64,000 nucleotides of DNA from Acheta domesticus (Eukaryota; Arthropoda; Insecta; Orthoptera; Gryllidae): NCBI GenBank assembly GCA_031308135.1, contig JAHLJT010000631.1, forward strand, positions 36,457,579 to 36,521,578. Reading direction: 5' to 3'. The position numbers and the translations under genes are program-made. Positions 12,641 to 25,763 of the stretch are shown here, one piece after another. Each line of letters begins with the position of its first letter. The first letter of the stretch is position 1. The notes under the pieces are model-generated. The model worked only from the letters and a program-made list of their open reading frames with translations. It searched no databases and was not told the DNA's origin.

Positions 12641-14291
12641 TTTCAGAGCAGTAATTAGAAGCTTGGAGATCCTCGCGGTGACAAAGTATAACGCCTCTTG
12701 TTTCTCTCAATCCAAACTACTTCTTTCCGTTCATGGTTTATCACGGAATTAACAATGAAAATGGCTTTACATACCTTAATAGGATGAGTCTTATTTTCGA
12801 TAAACGTCTCGTTGGTATGTGCTACAATGCTTTTGATTTCCGTTCACTCCTTATTAGGCGTGAAAATGTACGTTAACATGTTAAAATACAAATAGTATTA
12901 TCGAAGTTTATATTTACTCGTACATTTTTTAAACAAAATATCCAATTTAAAAAAATCACGTTTTTGTCTTCACCGTTGGGAGCCTCTTAAACACGGGGCT
13001 CGGCGCATGCCCACTTTGTCCTGGTGCAAGTTATGTTCTGGCTGTTTCAGGATGCTGAGAAGTGCATAACGCTTTTATTATCTTCAGCAACTAGTTCCAC
13101 TTCCATTCCTGTGCCCAAAATATTTAGTATAATGTGTGTACATACAGTTCAGTTAAAGAAATTGAACACATTTGCCCTATCGAACATTCACTACGTTAGT
13201 TGGCAATTCATTCTCGTGGAAACGTTAACTCCATAGTGAATAATATAGAACGCCCACCTACTAAGTGTAACATACTCTTATAATAATCCTTAAAACTGAA
13301 TATTCCTAAATAATAACACTAGAGCAAAAGCGTGGAGTTTTCTTGTTGGAGTTGCAAACTCTTGCGTGGAGTTTCAAACTAATGAAAAAGGCACATTTTC
13401 TCCTGAGTAGGTTCATGTACTCCCCATATCCAGTTGGGGGGGGGGGCTCATTAATTTTGAAAGGTTGTTAAAAGTTGTCCTCAAGGTGACCAGCCTCTCT
13501 ATAAATGTGAGATGGCTGGTGCATATCCGCTCCTTCCGCAGGTCGTTTATTTGACTTAGAAGTGCCCTTTCGGCCCCTTCATCTCAGAGACCCTGTCAAA
13601 GTGCTACTGTTTTTGAACGTAAACCTTGAGATGTAGCTAGCAGTCACCTTTGCCATCTTCGTCGCCACATTTGACCCTCAAATTCCTACCTACATCCTTC
13701 TTCCAAGTCGTTAGCGTTAAGTTCAAAGTGTGTTAAAAACTTTTTTTATAGACTTTTGATCACGGTAAGTGCAGGTTTCAGTCCTGCTGAAAATAAGATA
13801 TTCGAAAATATTGTCATTGGCAAACACAAAATTACCTTCATAGTTCTATGGATCATATACATACAGAAACATACCTTCACTTTCTGGAACAATGATTATT
13901 CTGATCTTTGTAGACGAGGGCACGAATACCTTGAGTAGATTGTAAAAACTGTTATGATTATGTGAAGCATAAATATTAAGCAATGATGTGAAATGATGGG
14001 CACGGGAAACGGCAGAAAGATATCTCTCTATTGCAAGTTCCCGCAGTTTGAGTTCTGCTGACCAAAGAGGGAAAGCACTTGCAAGTCAAGAATCCTCACA
14101 AAATTCATTTCAAGGAGACATCACAATCGTGCGTATAACATTCTAAGTCACAAGCACCTGTTGGACAGGGATGGCTCATGTCGCACCTAAATATGTTGTG
14201 TAGAATTAGTTGTGTAGAAACATTACTAGTGTAGAGGATGATTAACGACACCACTCGCACAAGTCGCCCTCCTTGAACCCCACACCGCCAT
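12641..14291. other. AT-rich spacer, nothing recognised
   Basis: A G run lies at 13436-13448. No gene, RNA or repeat could be supported. Confidence 0.45.
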
Positions 14292-14793
14292 GAAGAGGAT
14301 TAGCTCAAGTCAGTAAGTGATTTCACTGCAGTACCTCTGACCGGGAGGTCCTAGGGTTCGAGTTTTGACAGTGGCAAGATTTTCAACATTAGCTAGATAG
14401 CTAGGTAAAGTTCTATCGCAGCCTGGAGGAGAATTCTAGCGGCCGGCGGCTCTGATCGGTAGTTTTCCATGGTTTCTTCTGTAGACAGCAGGCAAATGCC
14501 GGAGAAGTAGCGTAACAAACTGGCCACAGACCGCGCGCGATCTTTTCTTCCTCTTCCTTGCCCTATCCTCACACTTTACTCACACACCCTCACACTTACA
14601 AGCACTATACTTGCGCATGCGTCTAGAGAGCAGCTTAGAACCTTTCCCGGCTGACGGAGTGGCTCGCTGGTGGGAGATACCTGGCCAGGAAAATTCCCGC
14701 AAGCTCGTGTTAGGTCGGCGCCGGATATCGCCATCCAACGGGGGAGATCGCCGCCACATCTCGCTACAAAAACATACACTACATTTACGGAAC
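14292..14793 (+). mobile_element. tRNA-derived SINE, full-length copy 1 (about 500 bp)
   Basis: The head contains TTAGCTCAAG and, at about 14355, GGTTCGAGTTT, which look like Pol III A and B boxes. The body has GATCGGTAGTTTTCCATGG, AGACCGCGCGCGATC and GGTCGGCGCCGGAT. The end has AAAAACATACACTAC. The same ordered words occur at 28275-28768 and 24055-24516 (minus strand) and in two truncated copies, which defines the family and its limits. Confidence 0.8.
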
Positions 14794-16461
14794 TAGTATC
14801 CTTGGAAGGAAGCCCGGAAGCGCTAATAAAAAATTATCAGTCCATGAAAGGGAAATGTTAGCAAAAGATGCTCGAATAGAATTTCAGGTATTGCAATCTC
14901 TTAATTCGAGGTTACTGGACGTTCGTATCCTTCCTACAAAATTCAACAACCGAGAAGTACCGAATCCCCAAAAATATAATAAACGATCTCATTTCGTAAT
15001 AAACGGTGTGATCGAAACACAAATCGATGTCTTCAACCTTAGAATCAAGGTTTTAAGGTCCTAAGATGCTGAGTTTGCATGTTACTCGTGATATACGTGA
15101 AGTATTCTCTTAATTGGGCTGTGTATTGCGGGATTGCCTTTGCGCGTGCCTAAATAAGACACGTTTTCCCAACAAATGATAATATTTATAAGCTGCAATG
15201 AAATGGTTCCCATTCTCCGTGAAATTCTTTCATTTTTTACACCGTTTTGTTTGCACTGGCTTGGTTTATAAGCAGAATAACGTATCTACACTATAGAAAT
15301 AAGATAGGGTCACCGAAAGTGCACAAACTTCTTTTCAAATAAGTAGTACATTTTTTATGAAAGCAAAACAATTTCTTTGGTTCATTTGGTTCAGTTACTT
15401 GATTTATACAGTACTTCCAGTAAGGTTTGCGTGGAAACACAATTTGCCACCAGGTGTATATCGTAAATAGCCATATTTAAGAGCGATAAAAAACATGAAA
15501 TTTTTACCTACATTTTGCACTTTGTGACAACATATACCATTAAGTTATTTTTATTTTTTTAAAATGGTTTAGGAAGTGTTTGATTCACGTACGCGATGCA
15601 ATTTCGTCAAGACTTCACGGAAAGTGTCTGTAGTCGTGGATTTGTGTTAAATGTAATGGACGCCTTCAAGGGCGCCCCTGGCGGCAGGTGCTGCAGCTGT
15701 CGCCGGTCGAAGGCGAGAGGCTGAGAGGCTCCGCGCGAGTGCCGTTGTAACTGCATCGGCCAGCGCCACTCCCACTCCTTCGCCGTCGCCTCTCACGCTG
15801 TTTAGGAGTCAAGAGCCCGTGCTATCGTCGGGGAATCGGGCTTCTTGCCAGTCCAGGGGCTGAGGAATGTGCGTGAACAAAAGTCGGTGCCGTTTCTGTG
15901 GGAAACGAACAACGGACCTCTGCGCGAACACTGGGACTTGAATGTAATTAAGGACAGTATAACTGCACAACACTTTGGGTTAACCTTTGCACTTGGTAGT
16001 ACAACTCTCACGTTTTTCTACGTCGAAAAGTGCTACAAAAATCAGTCGGAACCGGCAAACGTGTTGCAGAACCGCGATCAAGTGACTAACAAAGTAACCG
16101 ATTTCAAGAAATATTTACTACTGTATAGATTATTACGGCATCATGTCTTTGAAAATAAAACTTCTTTAATCTTTATACAAATAATACCTTTTATTATTTT
16201 AAGAGTAAATGCCGAATATTGCTCTAAGCGACGCCAGTTTGAACATCTTTGGAGGAACCACCATATTTCATCCGTATATCGACCGAGATGTCGACCTCGT
16301 TTCGTAGTCTTCGCCGCGCGTCGGACGTCCGTTTGCCGCCGGCGTGTCCGCTCTCCTATTCCCACGCCAGCCCACCTCAACGAAAACTTTCGTGCCCGCC
16401 GGGGATAGGCAAGATGCGGCATGCTCTGGGGACAGCCCCGTGCCCAGCCTCGCTTTGGAGA
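14794..16461. other. spacer with GC-rich patches at 15660-15800 and 16280-16420
   Basis: The plus frame 15845-16408 crosses both patches but has no recognisable domain and AT-rich middle codons. No gene is supported. Confidence 0.4.
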
Positions 16462-16517
16462 ACGTATGCCAAACGAACTGGTTTCAGGTTAGTGAAACTA
16501 GTTCGTTTGGCATACGT
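16462..16517. repeat. near-perfect hairpin, 25-bp arms and 6-base loop
   Basis: The left arm (16462-16486, starting ACGTATGCCAAACGAACT) is complementary to the right arm (16493-16517) at 24 of 25 positions; one position gives G facing T. The loop is GGTTAG. Arms this long are far beyond chance. Possibilities are the fold-back end of a transposon, a small RNA precursor, or a recombination scar. Confidence 0.9.
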
Positions 16518-16754
16518 CGCTGTTAAGGTCTAGAAAATCCCTAAGGCATCGCAAGGGCAACTCCCTCTCCTTACCATCCGCCTTCCTCTCACCCCTTTCT
16601 CCTCTGAGAGCGATAAGCGCAGTGGAATCATTTGATTGATTCGAGGAGTGTTCGCTATACCTTCCTGAGGTCAAGATGAAAGATACTGAACTGAAAAGTC
16701 TTGTAAATGAAACAAACACATAGAGGAATTAGTCTTTGTTAACTACAACCATTG

Positions 16755-17035
16755 ATACTTCTAGCTAAATGACTAGATCGAATTCAGCCGCTATCTGAAG
16801 AATTCTAGCACCCGGCTATCTGATCGGTAGTTTTGTGGTTTCTCCGTTCAGCACCAGGGTACAACCAGAGTAGTACTATAACAAACGGGCTACAGACCGC
16901 GCGCGATCGTTCCTTCATCATTGCCCCTCTTTTCCTTTACATACTCATACCTCTCCATTTATAAGCACTACATTACCACACGTGTACCTAAAGTGCGAAA
17001 TCTCCCGTAAGCCAGATTGCAGGTTGTGTCCAGAC
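16755..17035 (+). mobile_element. SINE copy 2, 5'-truncated and diverged
   Basis: It shares CGAATTCAGC, CTGATCGGTAGTTTTG, AACAAACGGGC and AGACCGCGCGCGATCGTTCC with the full-length copy at 14292, in the same order. The tRNA-like head is missing and the 3' part is badly eroded. Confidence 0.7.
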
Positions 17036-18978
17036 CCTTCCTTCCAGTAGGATAAAATATTCACTATACCTCGGGAATATTAATCAAACAGTTGACGTAC
17101 CGGGAAACATCATTCAACCAATCAATTAACTATCGCTCGCGTGCATTATGCGGCAAGTAGTAACATGAAGAGAAGGCAGAAAGTTAATATACTCGTACTT
17201 AGCGTGGTCTGGTAAAAAAACAGCTGAAAGGCGTGTGTCACGTTGGACGTACGGTGGCGGCGCTCCCTTTTACGAAATTATTTCCCGGAACTGACAAACG
17301 CGTGGTCCCAGTTGCAACATAAGTGCCAGCGACTGCCCCGGGCGATAGCCCTACAGCCGTTGTTTTGAAGAGACAGGACTGCTGTAGAGCACTGGGCGAT
17401 GTGGCTTCCGCCTCTGAGATGGCAATCGCCGTGCGACGCCACCTGTGTCGCTGGGTGTGGGAAATGGGGGTGAGGACCGAAGCGCGGAGGTCTTCGGGTC
17501 CTCTGCACCTGCGAGCGCAGCGATTACGGACTTGGTTGCCTCAGGGGGAACGGAATAACCACTCATTTCTCAGAGAGGTTGCCGAGTGTGAACTGCTACA
17601 CCTTCAGGCCTAGTGAACTTTTGAACTACCTAGTAACCCAGGTATCCATTTCAAATATTGTAGTGTAAGAATGTGAGAAATAGACTAAAGTAATAGTGCT
17701 GAACTGAGTTCCATTTTGAGTGTTTTCACAGACCATTTTTGAGCGTTCAACGAAAACACAGAAAAATTAAGTTTATAGATAATAGGAATAGAAGTTGCAT
17801 ATTTGCTGAAGACTTACTAAGCTTACTTAGCGGACATAGAGCTGGTAGATAAGAGATTCTCTGAAGGGTGTATGTAGTGCATGTAGTAAACAAACTTTAC
17901 GGGCCGGAATTGACTGGAACAATGCATAGTTCCATGATCCCCATTGATCTTCCAAAGAGGTCGTGGCTCAAACAGTCTACGAATCGCTGGTCTAAAGACA
18001 GGCGTGCATCGCGGTCTTCGCCCACTCTTGTCAAGATGCCAGGGTTCCCTTCGTGCATGACGCGGCGCAGTAGAGAGTTGACGAGCGTCGTCCGTGTGAA
18101 AGTAGTTACCTCACACGACACAACTTGGCCCAATCGTAGACCTGCTTCATAAATGAACTGCACAACAATATTTGATGCTTCTAATAAAACAGAAATTTGG
18201 CGCCTTATTACTAGCACATAGCTAGATCCAATTTATAAATTCGGGACTCTCAATCAGACGAAAGTTGTGACGTACTCAAAGTGGCCATTACTGAGAAATA
18301 TTAACTTAAATTTGGCTTAATCGTGGCATGGAGAGTCTGAACACCTACACTAATAAAAATGGCATTTATAAATGAAGCTGTTTTCGGTTAGATGTAGTAT
18401 TTTGTTAAGAATATGTTGGTAGTTTAATGTCAGCATATTAATCTTGTTTTACAAAAAAGGGGCTTTCACAAGCAGACAAAACGACGAAAACATTGCTTAC
18501 AAAAATTGACTCGGGCATTTAGTTGTCTGTGTTTATGATTCTATCCGAATTGTTTGCATAAATTTCAAATTTCCCACATGATTGTGTGTGCTATACCCTC
18601 TATTCGAGCGATTGCGAAGAAGGATGCTAAATCATTATTCTCCACTCCTTCTAGGACAATGATCAGTAGTGTTCTCAGTTTCCATTTTCTGTTTAGTTAA
18701 TGGTAGTGACGACGCATAATGAATTAGGATGTGATGATGGATTAAATGTAATGCATGAGGATATTAGAAACTAATTATTAAATCATGTAGTACAAAGAGC
18801 ATTCTCTTACACGAGATTGGAACCCGCAGTCACATTATTTGTATAAATTATTTTATCTCAACATTTTTTTATTTATTAATCAAAAATTGATTCAGAAGTT
18901 CAATAACATTCCATCAGTGTTATCTGCGTTTTGTTTTATTGTTTAGATTCCCGGTAAAAACGTGCAAAAACGTGTCTC
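17036..18978. other. spacer with one unexplained open frame
   Basis: A GC-rich patch lies at 17220-17560. At 17897-18217 the minus strand has a 106-residue frame with protein-like composition (contains LSLDQRFVDCLSHDLFG), but I do not recognise it and see no splice pattern. The opposite strand is also open over 17868-18152. Confidence 0.35.
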
Positions 18979-20210
18979 TTGGAATGGCAGACGCCTGTAA
19001 TTTTTAGCATATTTAGGATGCTCCCCTGTGAGAAGTTCCGCATCCTAGTCAGAAATGGAAATCAGTGGGCGCTGTGTGACGGAAGGCGGCGCGAGGTGGC
19101 ACTGCGGGCGCGGGTGGGAATTCGCTGCAGTGAACAGCGGTGTCACCCCTCGGTTCCCAGGCTGTTGCGCCACCTTGCCTTCCTCTCGTTCGCCGCTGCT
19201 CGTCTGTTTTCACGTGCGCTGGAGAGCTCGCCGCAGCGCCCTATGCATCCGGTACAACGCTTCCGGAAGAAGACTCCAGAGGAAGCGCTGCCCAGATTCT
19301 CACTTCGCTTTATGACGCCTGGGGTGGAAGGCGCAATTGCACTTCGCAAAAACGGCTGGCTTCCGTTCCGAAAAATGGTGGCTACTGACCCTACCCATGC
19401 GATAATTTTTCAACATAGATCCTAGGCTGCTCATGGCACACTAACCGTGAACTCTCGGGCTGAAGTGATCTTAATTCTGCTTTTCTGTACGTTTTATTCA
19501 TTTTTACTCAATTTTTACAGAAATTGATTTGTGAATGATAATACATTCTTGATATTTTTTTCTCGTATCCACGTGTATATTATTGATTTCTAGAGTGTAG
19601 GAAATATTAAACAAATCATAGCTTCATTGGACTTTGCAAACCTCGAAATATCTCATTCACAGTAATATTACGAATTTTATCTTGTGGTTTCAAACAATAT
19701 GCAATTAGAGTTTCAGTTTTTAAGGGAGACAATAACATGGCAAATTTAGGTTGCTTGAGTTAGTTGGCGTTTCCACGATATTGCGTTCTTTATCTCCACG
19801 ACTAACACCTCGAGGAAAGAGAAACGGACCCAACTGTGTATGTAGATGACCCGTCAGCATATTATAGTCATTGTTTTTTGGAATCGGCACTATCGGCCGA
19901 GTCGCCATTGTTCCCTGGCGTTGGCCAACGCTTATCTCCGCAGCGTCTGGAAAAGTCCGCTGTGGGTGTAGAAAGGCGATCTTGGGCGAATCGGCGGCAG
20001 CCGGGTGGCGCAACGCCTTTGTGGTGAGCGGCAGCCGGTGGAGCAAGAAGTGCACTGCGCGCCCACCCGTGTCCGCGCCCTTGATGCACTCGCCCAGACC
20101 CTCGTCGCCGAAACCCGCCCCCGCGCCGCCCCCGCGCCGCCCCGCCTCGCCTCGCCTCGTCCCCGCGCCGCCTCGCCTCGCCTCGTCCCCGCGCCATTAT
20201 ATCTTTAAAT
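18979..20210. other. GC-rich patches at 19060-19330 and 19980-20205
   Basis: The second patch ends in a low-complexity direct duplication built of CGCCTCGCCTCGTCCCCG (about 20140-20205). Frames are open on both strands. No product is recognised. Confidence 0.45.
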
Positions 20211-21965
20211 GATGTGTACGTTTTTTACAAAAATATCAAAATAACGTTTTTCCAAAAATGCTTTGGAAATTTTTCCCTTAATAATTTTTCTTTTTGGGGG
20301 GCTTTTGTGTACTGTACAATACAATACACAAAATACTTCTCTTAAGGTGACATTTCATTCAACCTTTGAAATTTCCCAACATAAATGTAGTAGGTTTCTT
20401 TTGATCTCCCGCGCTTTGTTTGGGGAGTAGCTTTCCAAAAGATGGCTGAACAGTTGGTAGGATAAATGTTGCAATTTTATAACATCGTGTAATCGTTAAA
20501 AATAATTCGAGAAAGTATGTGTTGTTGAACACTATGTTTAAAATTACAATTACAATTACAAGAAATTTAACGCTATATTTAAATTACATTAATCTAATAG
20601 TACGTTATCTTTACAGAAAGCTAGCAACTGAAGAGCCGTTTTCCGCCTTTGTGGTTTGCCATCTGGTCCGCACTTGCCCCCGCAACGGAAAAAGCTGGAC
20701 TGCGTCAAAGGAGCTTACTTTCCTTTGCAGCAGGGGATGATAAACCTCGCAACGGAAATCTCTCAAAACCAATTTTCCTCCATTGAAAATCAGCAGACCC
20801 TCCGTAGAGCTTGCACTCTATGTGCTCAAAACGTTATCGCTCGTGTTTGTTGCTTCTTTCTTACTCGCTCTGCGCCTCTCGCCTCGCGCCTCTCCGTTCT
20901 GTGAGGAGTGATGCTGCACAGACGCCTCAGCCGCGTGGGTGCTCGCCGCGAAAGCAAGAGTTCAAAGCCAAGGGCACAGACGAGCAATGGTTAGATCATG
21001 TGTCGTTACTCAACACTTACTAGCTCAAAAGTAGTAATTAGAGCTACATAATTACTGCTATAATTACCTAGTGCAGCAATTAGAGAAAAATTTACTTTCT
21101 TACGCAATAAATATGAGCGCTATTATCGCCATTGAAGGCATAGAATATTATTGGGGTTGAAATATTCGAATTAAGTGTTCGTTAAGTAGCTATTTTTTGC
21201 GTATTTCTATAAATTCAATAATTAATTATCACAGGTGTGATGTAAAGGCGCTGCACATGCACTAAATGAAGCGGATTGGACCTGAAACGGTGTATACATT
21301 GCGTAAAAGCAAAGTAAGACATTCTGATGTAAAGCTCATGCTGCCCATCAAAGAGCGGTCTTTCTCATGATTCCTTTGAGGCCATTCCGAAAGCGGAGGT
21401 TGAAACTGATACCCAGCGATGATGCTTGATAAATAAATATGGAGCAATAATGGAATAAGAGGCAGTAAAACGCGAAACCTTAACAAAACATGGTGAGAAC
21501 TCGCTTGTCTACCTCAAATTCCGCGTGGATTTGAATTTTGGTACCTGGTAACAGAAAGCTAGTGTGTTGGATACTGTACACCGATCACCTAATCAAAAAT
21601 CAACACTAGAAAGGGGAGATTTCTAAATGTTCTGGAAACCGAATCCTAAAATGGGACACGACATTTTGTTTATTACAAATTATATTTCTATAGCAACTTA
21701 TATCACTGATGTTTATCACCAAACTACCACACAAAATATAGTCACATTATCAAAACTGCGTATATTCTATCCATTCAAAATAATCGAAATTCAACCTTGT
21801 GTTACGAAAAAAATCTTTTGTTCCATTTTAATAGAAGTTATTTTATTTTTACCTTCAGTTTAGTTTATATGCCGATTTATTGACATGACTACTCTATTTT
21901 TGTGCCGGATATATTGACATAATAGAAATTCAAATTAATTAAAAGCTTTGAATATAACGAAAAGG

Positions 21966-22005
<40 letters not shown>

Positions 22006-23080
22006 CTATTGATGGTGGATGAGCTGTGAAGATGAGCCTAATAAATTTCAATATCGGTATCCAGGGTATTCTAGTAACCGGTCGTAAAAACAATGTTCGC
22101 ACTATTCTGAAGTTACGTAAAGCGTCAGTTGGGAAGGAAATTTTCTCCAACGTTGAGTTATGATGATGTTATAAGAAGACAGTAGGAAATAACAATGCCT
22201 GCTCCCTAAAAATGTACAGGAATAAGTTTCTTTACTTACATCACTAATGTGAGAATTGGTACACTCTTCTGTCATTTACATTACATTTTAATAATTATGG
22301 CAGATTCATGTCTTTGGCGTACAAGAAGAGTAGTCTAAGACTTTTAAAAATAATATTTTGCAGTAATCCGATTCTAACCTGAGTGAAGCAGTTTACTTCG
22401 CAGCCAAAGACATGCTTTATTTCATAACAGGCTATGCTGTGAAAAACGTTTGTAAATTTTTACGGAAAAAATAGTATTTTCTAAACTTTCTTTACTAAAC
22501 TAAAAATATTGATTTATGAGATGTCACTTTTTTCTCACTGATGATGTATCGAAACTTTCCCAAAGAGAAATTAAAATTTCTTTCTCGTAACGAATCGGGA
22601 GATATGTCTTTGTGAGCTGTGCATGGTGACAACGAATCGTCCTACAACAATTGCGTTTGCTGTCAAAACAAACGCCTCCTATCCGTGTACTTATTGGTGC
22701 CAACTTATGGCGGCGCGCAATTGACTAGACTTGAAGAGCTCGTGAACCTCTTGAGTGGGGCACATTTCAGTGTCTCCTTTCTTTTTTTCCTTTTCATTTC
22801 TTCCTGTGTTTGACCAATATTAGATTATAAAAATAGGGATGTTTTCACAATATGTTAAACATTTCAGATGGAGCATCCTAAAGCATATAGCAAGAGTAAT
22901 TTGATGTATAAATTTGGGAAGTTGAAGCCTAATTAAACGAAAATCACTGGATTGTTGACTCGCTAGATCGTTTAGAAGATATCGATAGTAATTAGATCTG
23001 TGTGTATTGTTACATATCACACGACATTTCACAAACTTTTGCGCATATACAGTAATTCATATATTGAGGAGACTATATTT
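20211..23080. other. AT-rich spacer, nothing recognised
   Basis: Apart from a TA microsatellite at 21968-22002, I see no gene, RNA or repeat family in this stretch. Confidence 0.45.
21968..22002. repeat. (TA)n microsatellite
   Basis: About 35 bp of uninterrupted TA. Confidence 0.95.
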
Positions 23081-24054
23081 AATGTCTTTTACTTTGAGTA
23101 ATGTTCGTGATTATAAGTTGTCCTATTCGTGCAAAGAGCGTTCCTATCCTTCTGCGGACTGAAACCTCGGGCGGTCCGCGTCCCTTCTCCTGGGTTGCCT
23201 TTGCATGAGCTAACGGGCCACTCTGCGCCGCAGCCCCCGGGCGATCTTCGACGCGCTTCGGAGCTGGCAGCCGCCTTTGAGGGAGCGAGCATCCGCGCTC
23301 CCCCCTCCCGCCCAGACGCAGCGTCTTCCGGCAGCGACGGCGGTTCACATCTACAATTTAAATGGTCGCTTAAATAGCTCCTCGCTTTGCTCCTAAACAG
23401 TAAATATATTAACTCTGGTTTGTCTGTTCCCACACGATGTCATTCAAATGGAGGCATTGTGTCCTCGGCGGAAATTGAGCTACCGTCCGGCGTTCTGCTC
23501 CGGCGATACGTCGTTAGTGCCACGAGGGTGCAGTGGGAAGAGAATAGCGTCGGAGCAGCCCTACACCACTTAAGCCCAATCCGAACAAGGAACATCCGAC
23601 TGTCATCCTGTGCCTGGCGCCACCCTCGTCGATAGGACGCGGAGCTCAGTGGGAAGATTTCAGCCGCCAGAACGACACTCGCCTCGTCCCGAATGCCCCT
23701 TAAGGGTTGGACTCGAAATGGCAGTGGACCGACCACTCAGGAGAGATTAATGAAAAAGCCTTCGCCTCAATCCAGATGTGAGTAGCATGTAATAGTCTTG
23801 TTCGACCAGCCACAGCGCTGAAAACCCTTGTTAAGGGGGCGGCCCTGCCGAGACTTCTGCCTGATAGTTGAACAGGCTGGAAACTGCTTTCCTGGCGTAT
23901 CAAGAATTGTAGACCTGAAGGGTCCTCGGACCTGGGCGGGGGTTGCAAACGCTGCAGTCTTCCGGTGAAGCGTTCGTGCTCTCCATGGATGGGCTTTCCA
24001 CAGTCCCCGCCGAATGATTATTTCGTTTTCCCCAGTGCATCAACTCCCATGGTC
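23081..24054. other. GC-rich stretch of unknown nature
   Basis: GC-rich DNA with several overlapping short frames on both strands (for example minus 23089-23433). No domain is recognised. It abuts a SINE copy. Confidence 0.4.
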
Positions 24055-24516
24055 AATACTCAAGTGTAGTGCATGTTTTTGCACGTCGGTGTTGGTGTTT
24101 TTCCTAGCTAGCTGGCAGGTTGTGAGGTTTTCCGCCATTCAGCTATTTCCCACCAGCGAGTCACCGTCCCAGACGTGAAAAATTGTAAGCTTTCCATTGG
24201 TCTCTCGACACGAATGGTAGTATACACCTTGTAACTATGAGCGTAAAGTGTGAGGATAGGACAATGGCGATGAAGCTAAGATCCCGTGTGGTTCAGTTTG
24301 TTTGGGAACTACTTCGGAATGCGCCTGGTGTCGATCAGAGAAACCACGGAAAATGACCGATGAGAGCAACCGGCCGCCAGAATTCCCCTCCAGACAACGG
24401 TCGAATTCGAGCTAGCCTTGTAGCTAGTGCCTGCCGTCATCGGGACTCGAACCCTAGGACCTCCCGGTGAGACGCACCGCAGTGATATCAGTTGATGCCC
24501 AGAGCCACCTCAGCCC
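24055..24516 (-). mobile_element. tRNA-derived SINE, copy 3
   Basis: Read on minus: a head with GGTGGCTCTGGGC and GGGTTCGAGTCCCG (B box), preceded by CACCGGGAGGTCCTA, then CGAATTCGACC, TTTCCGTGGTTTCTCTGATC, and an end with AAAAACATGCACTACAC. It has the same order as the copies at 14292 and 28275. Confidence 0.78.
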
Positions 24517-24879
24517 GTATCCCTATCGATGTCACATGTAGTCTTCATTGTTTCTGACATCAAATACAACATTCAAAAGGAGAAAAATAAGAATAAAAAC
24601 GAGTGATTTGTTCACCGCTATTTTCATTAGAAATGGTCTCTTGTGGCGTGCTTGTTGGAACATCCTGAACGTTCGCCGGGAGGTGGAACGCATGATTGCG
24701 CAGCTCGGTTGACCTGAGCGCGAAGCTCGCGCGGAGTGGGCGAGGACGTTTCCTCGCGGCGCCGTCATGGGAATCGGTCACGAGGAGCGCGCCGGGCGCC
24801 GGTCGTCTGATGGGTGAGGGCGTCGTGGGCTGGGCGGCACGGGGCGAGGGCTGAGCGGAACGGACCTGTCACATACTTA

Positions 24880-25258
24880 GAGGGGACGGGGGCGAGGATG
24901 GAGACTGGGACGGGGCCGAGGTTCGGAATAGGGATGGGGATGAGGCTGAGGCAAAGGGGGTGGAGACGGGGGGCGAGGATGGGGATAAGGATCGAGCATA
25001 GGGACGGGGGCGAGGATGGGAATAAAACGGGGACGGAGAAAGGGACAAGGGCGAGGCTGGGGATGGAATGGAGACGGGTCGGAGACGGGGCAAGAGGAAG
25101 GATGGGGATGAGGATGGGGACTGGGACGGGGAAGAGGATGAGGATGGGGATGAGGATGAGGATAAGGATAGGGATGAATACGGAGTGGAGTCGAGGATGG
25201 GGACAGAGATGAGGATGGAGACGGGAACAGGGAGCGTGTAGGGGAACAGGGAACGGGA
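24880..25258 (+). repeat. purine-rich G-run minisatellite
   Basis: The plus strand is made of imperfect GGGGACGGGG, CGAGGATGGGGA and GAGGATGAGGAT words. Frequent runs of three or more G give it G-quadruplex potential. Confidence 0.8.
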
Positions 25259-25260
25259 CG

Positions 25261-25560
25261 GGAGCGAGTAGCGCCAGACGGGAGCGAGTAGCGCCAGACG
25301 GGAGCGAGTAGCGCCAGACGGGAGCGAGTAGCGCCAGACGGGAGCGAGTAGCGCCAGACGGGAGCGAGTAGCGCCAGACGGGAGCGAGTAGCGCCAGACG
25401 GGAGCGAGTAGCGCCAGACGGGAGCGAGTAGCGCCAGACGGGAGCGAGTAGCGCCAGACGGGAGCGAGTAGCGCCAGACGGGAGCGAGTAGCGCCAGACG
25501 GGAGCGAGTAGCGCCAGACGGGAGCGAGTAGCGCCAGACGGGAGCGAGTAGCGCCAGACG
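25261..25560 (+). repeat. perfect 15 x 20-bp tandem array
   Basis: Fifteen identical units of GGAGCGAGTAGCGCCAGACG run without a single change, with partial units on both sides. Because 20 is not a multiple of 3 and the minus-strand unit lacks stops in every phase, three overlapping 320-residue minus frames result (units of APVWRYSLPSGATRSRLALL); I regard these as artefacts of the repeat. Confidence 0.97.
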
Positions 25561-25732
25561 GGAGCGGCGCGCGTCGTGTCTGGGCCGGCCGGGTCCGCGC
25601 GGAGGCCTTGAAGGGGGCGTGGCGGGGCGTGGCGGCGCGGGCAGGCGGTCGCAGGCGGTCGCAAGGTCTCGGCCTCGGGGCGGGCGGTGCCGCCCCGGCC
25701 ACTCGAGTGGGCAGCCGCTCCGTCCACGCTCC

Positions 25733-25763
25733 GCTCGCTCGCTCGCTCGCTCGCTCGCTCCGC
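25733..25763 (+). repeat. (GCTC)n run
   Basis: About seven tandem copies of GCTC inside the GC-rich island. Confidence 0.9.

Noticed and set aside
14292..14793. True tRNA gene based on the GGTTCGAG box
   Set aside because: No cloverleaf or acceptor stem, and the same sequence is dispersed with a 400-bp body; it is a SINE head.
15845..16408. 187-codon plus-strand frame
   Set aside because: No recognisable domain, mixed composition and no splice or start context; likely chance.
17897..18217. Minus-strand 106-codon frame as a real gene
   Set aside because: Protein-like composition only; no homologue recognised, no splice sites and the opposite strand is equally open.
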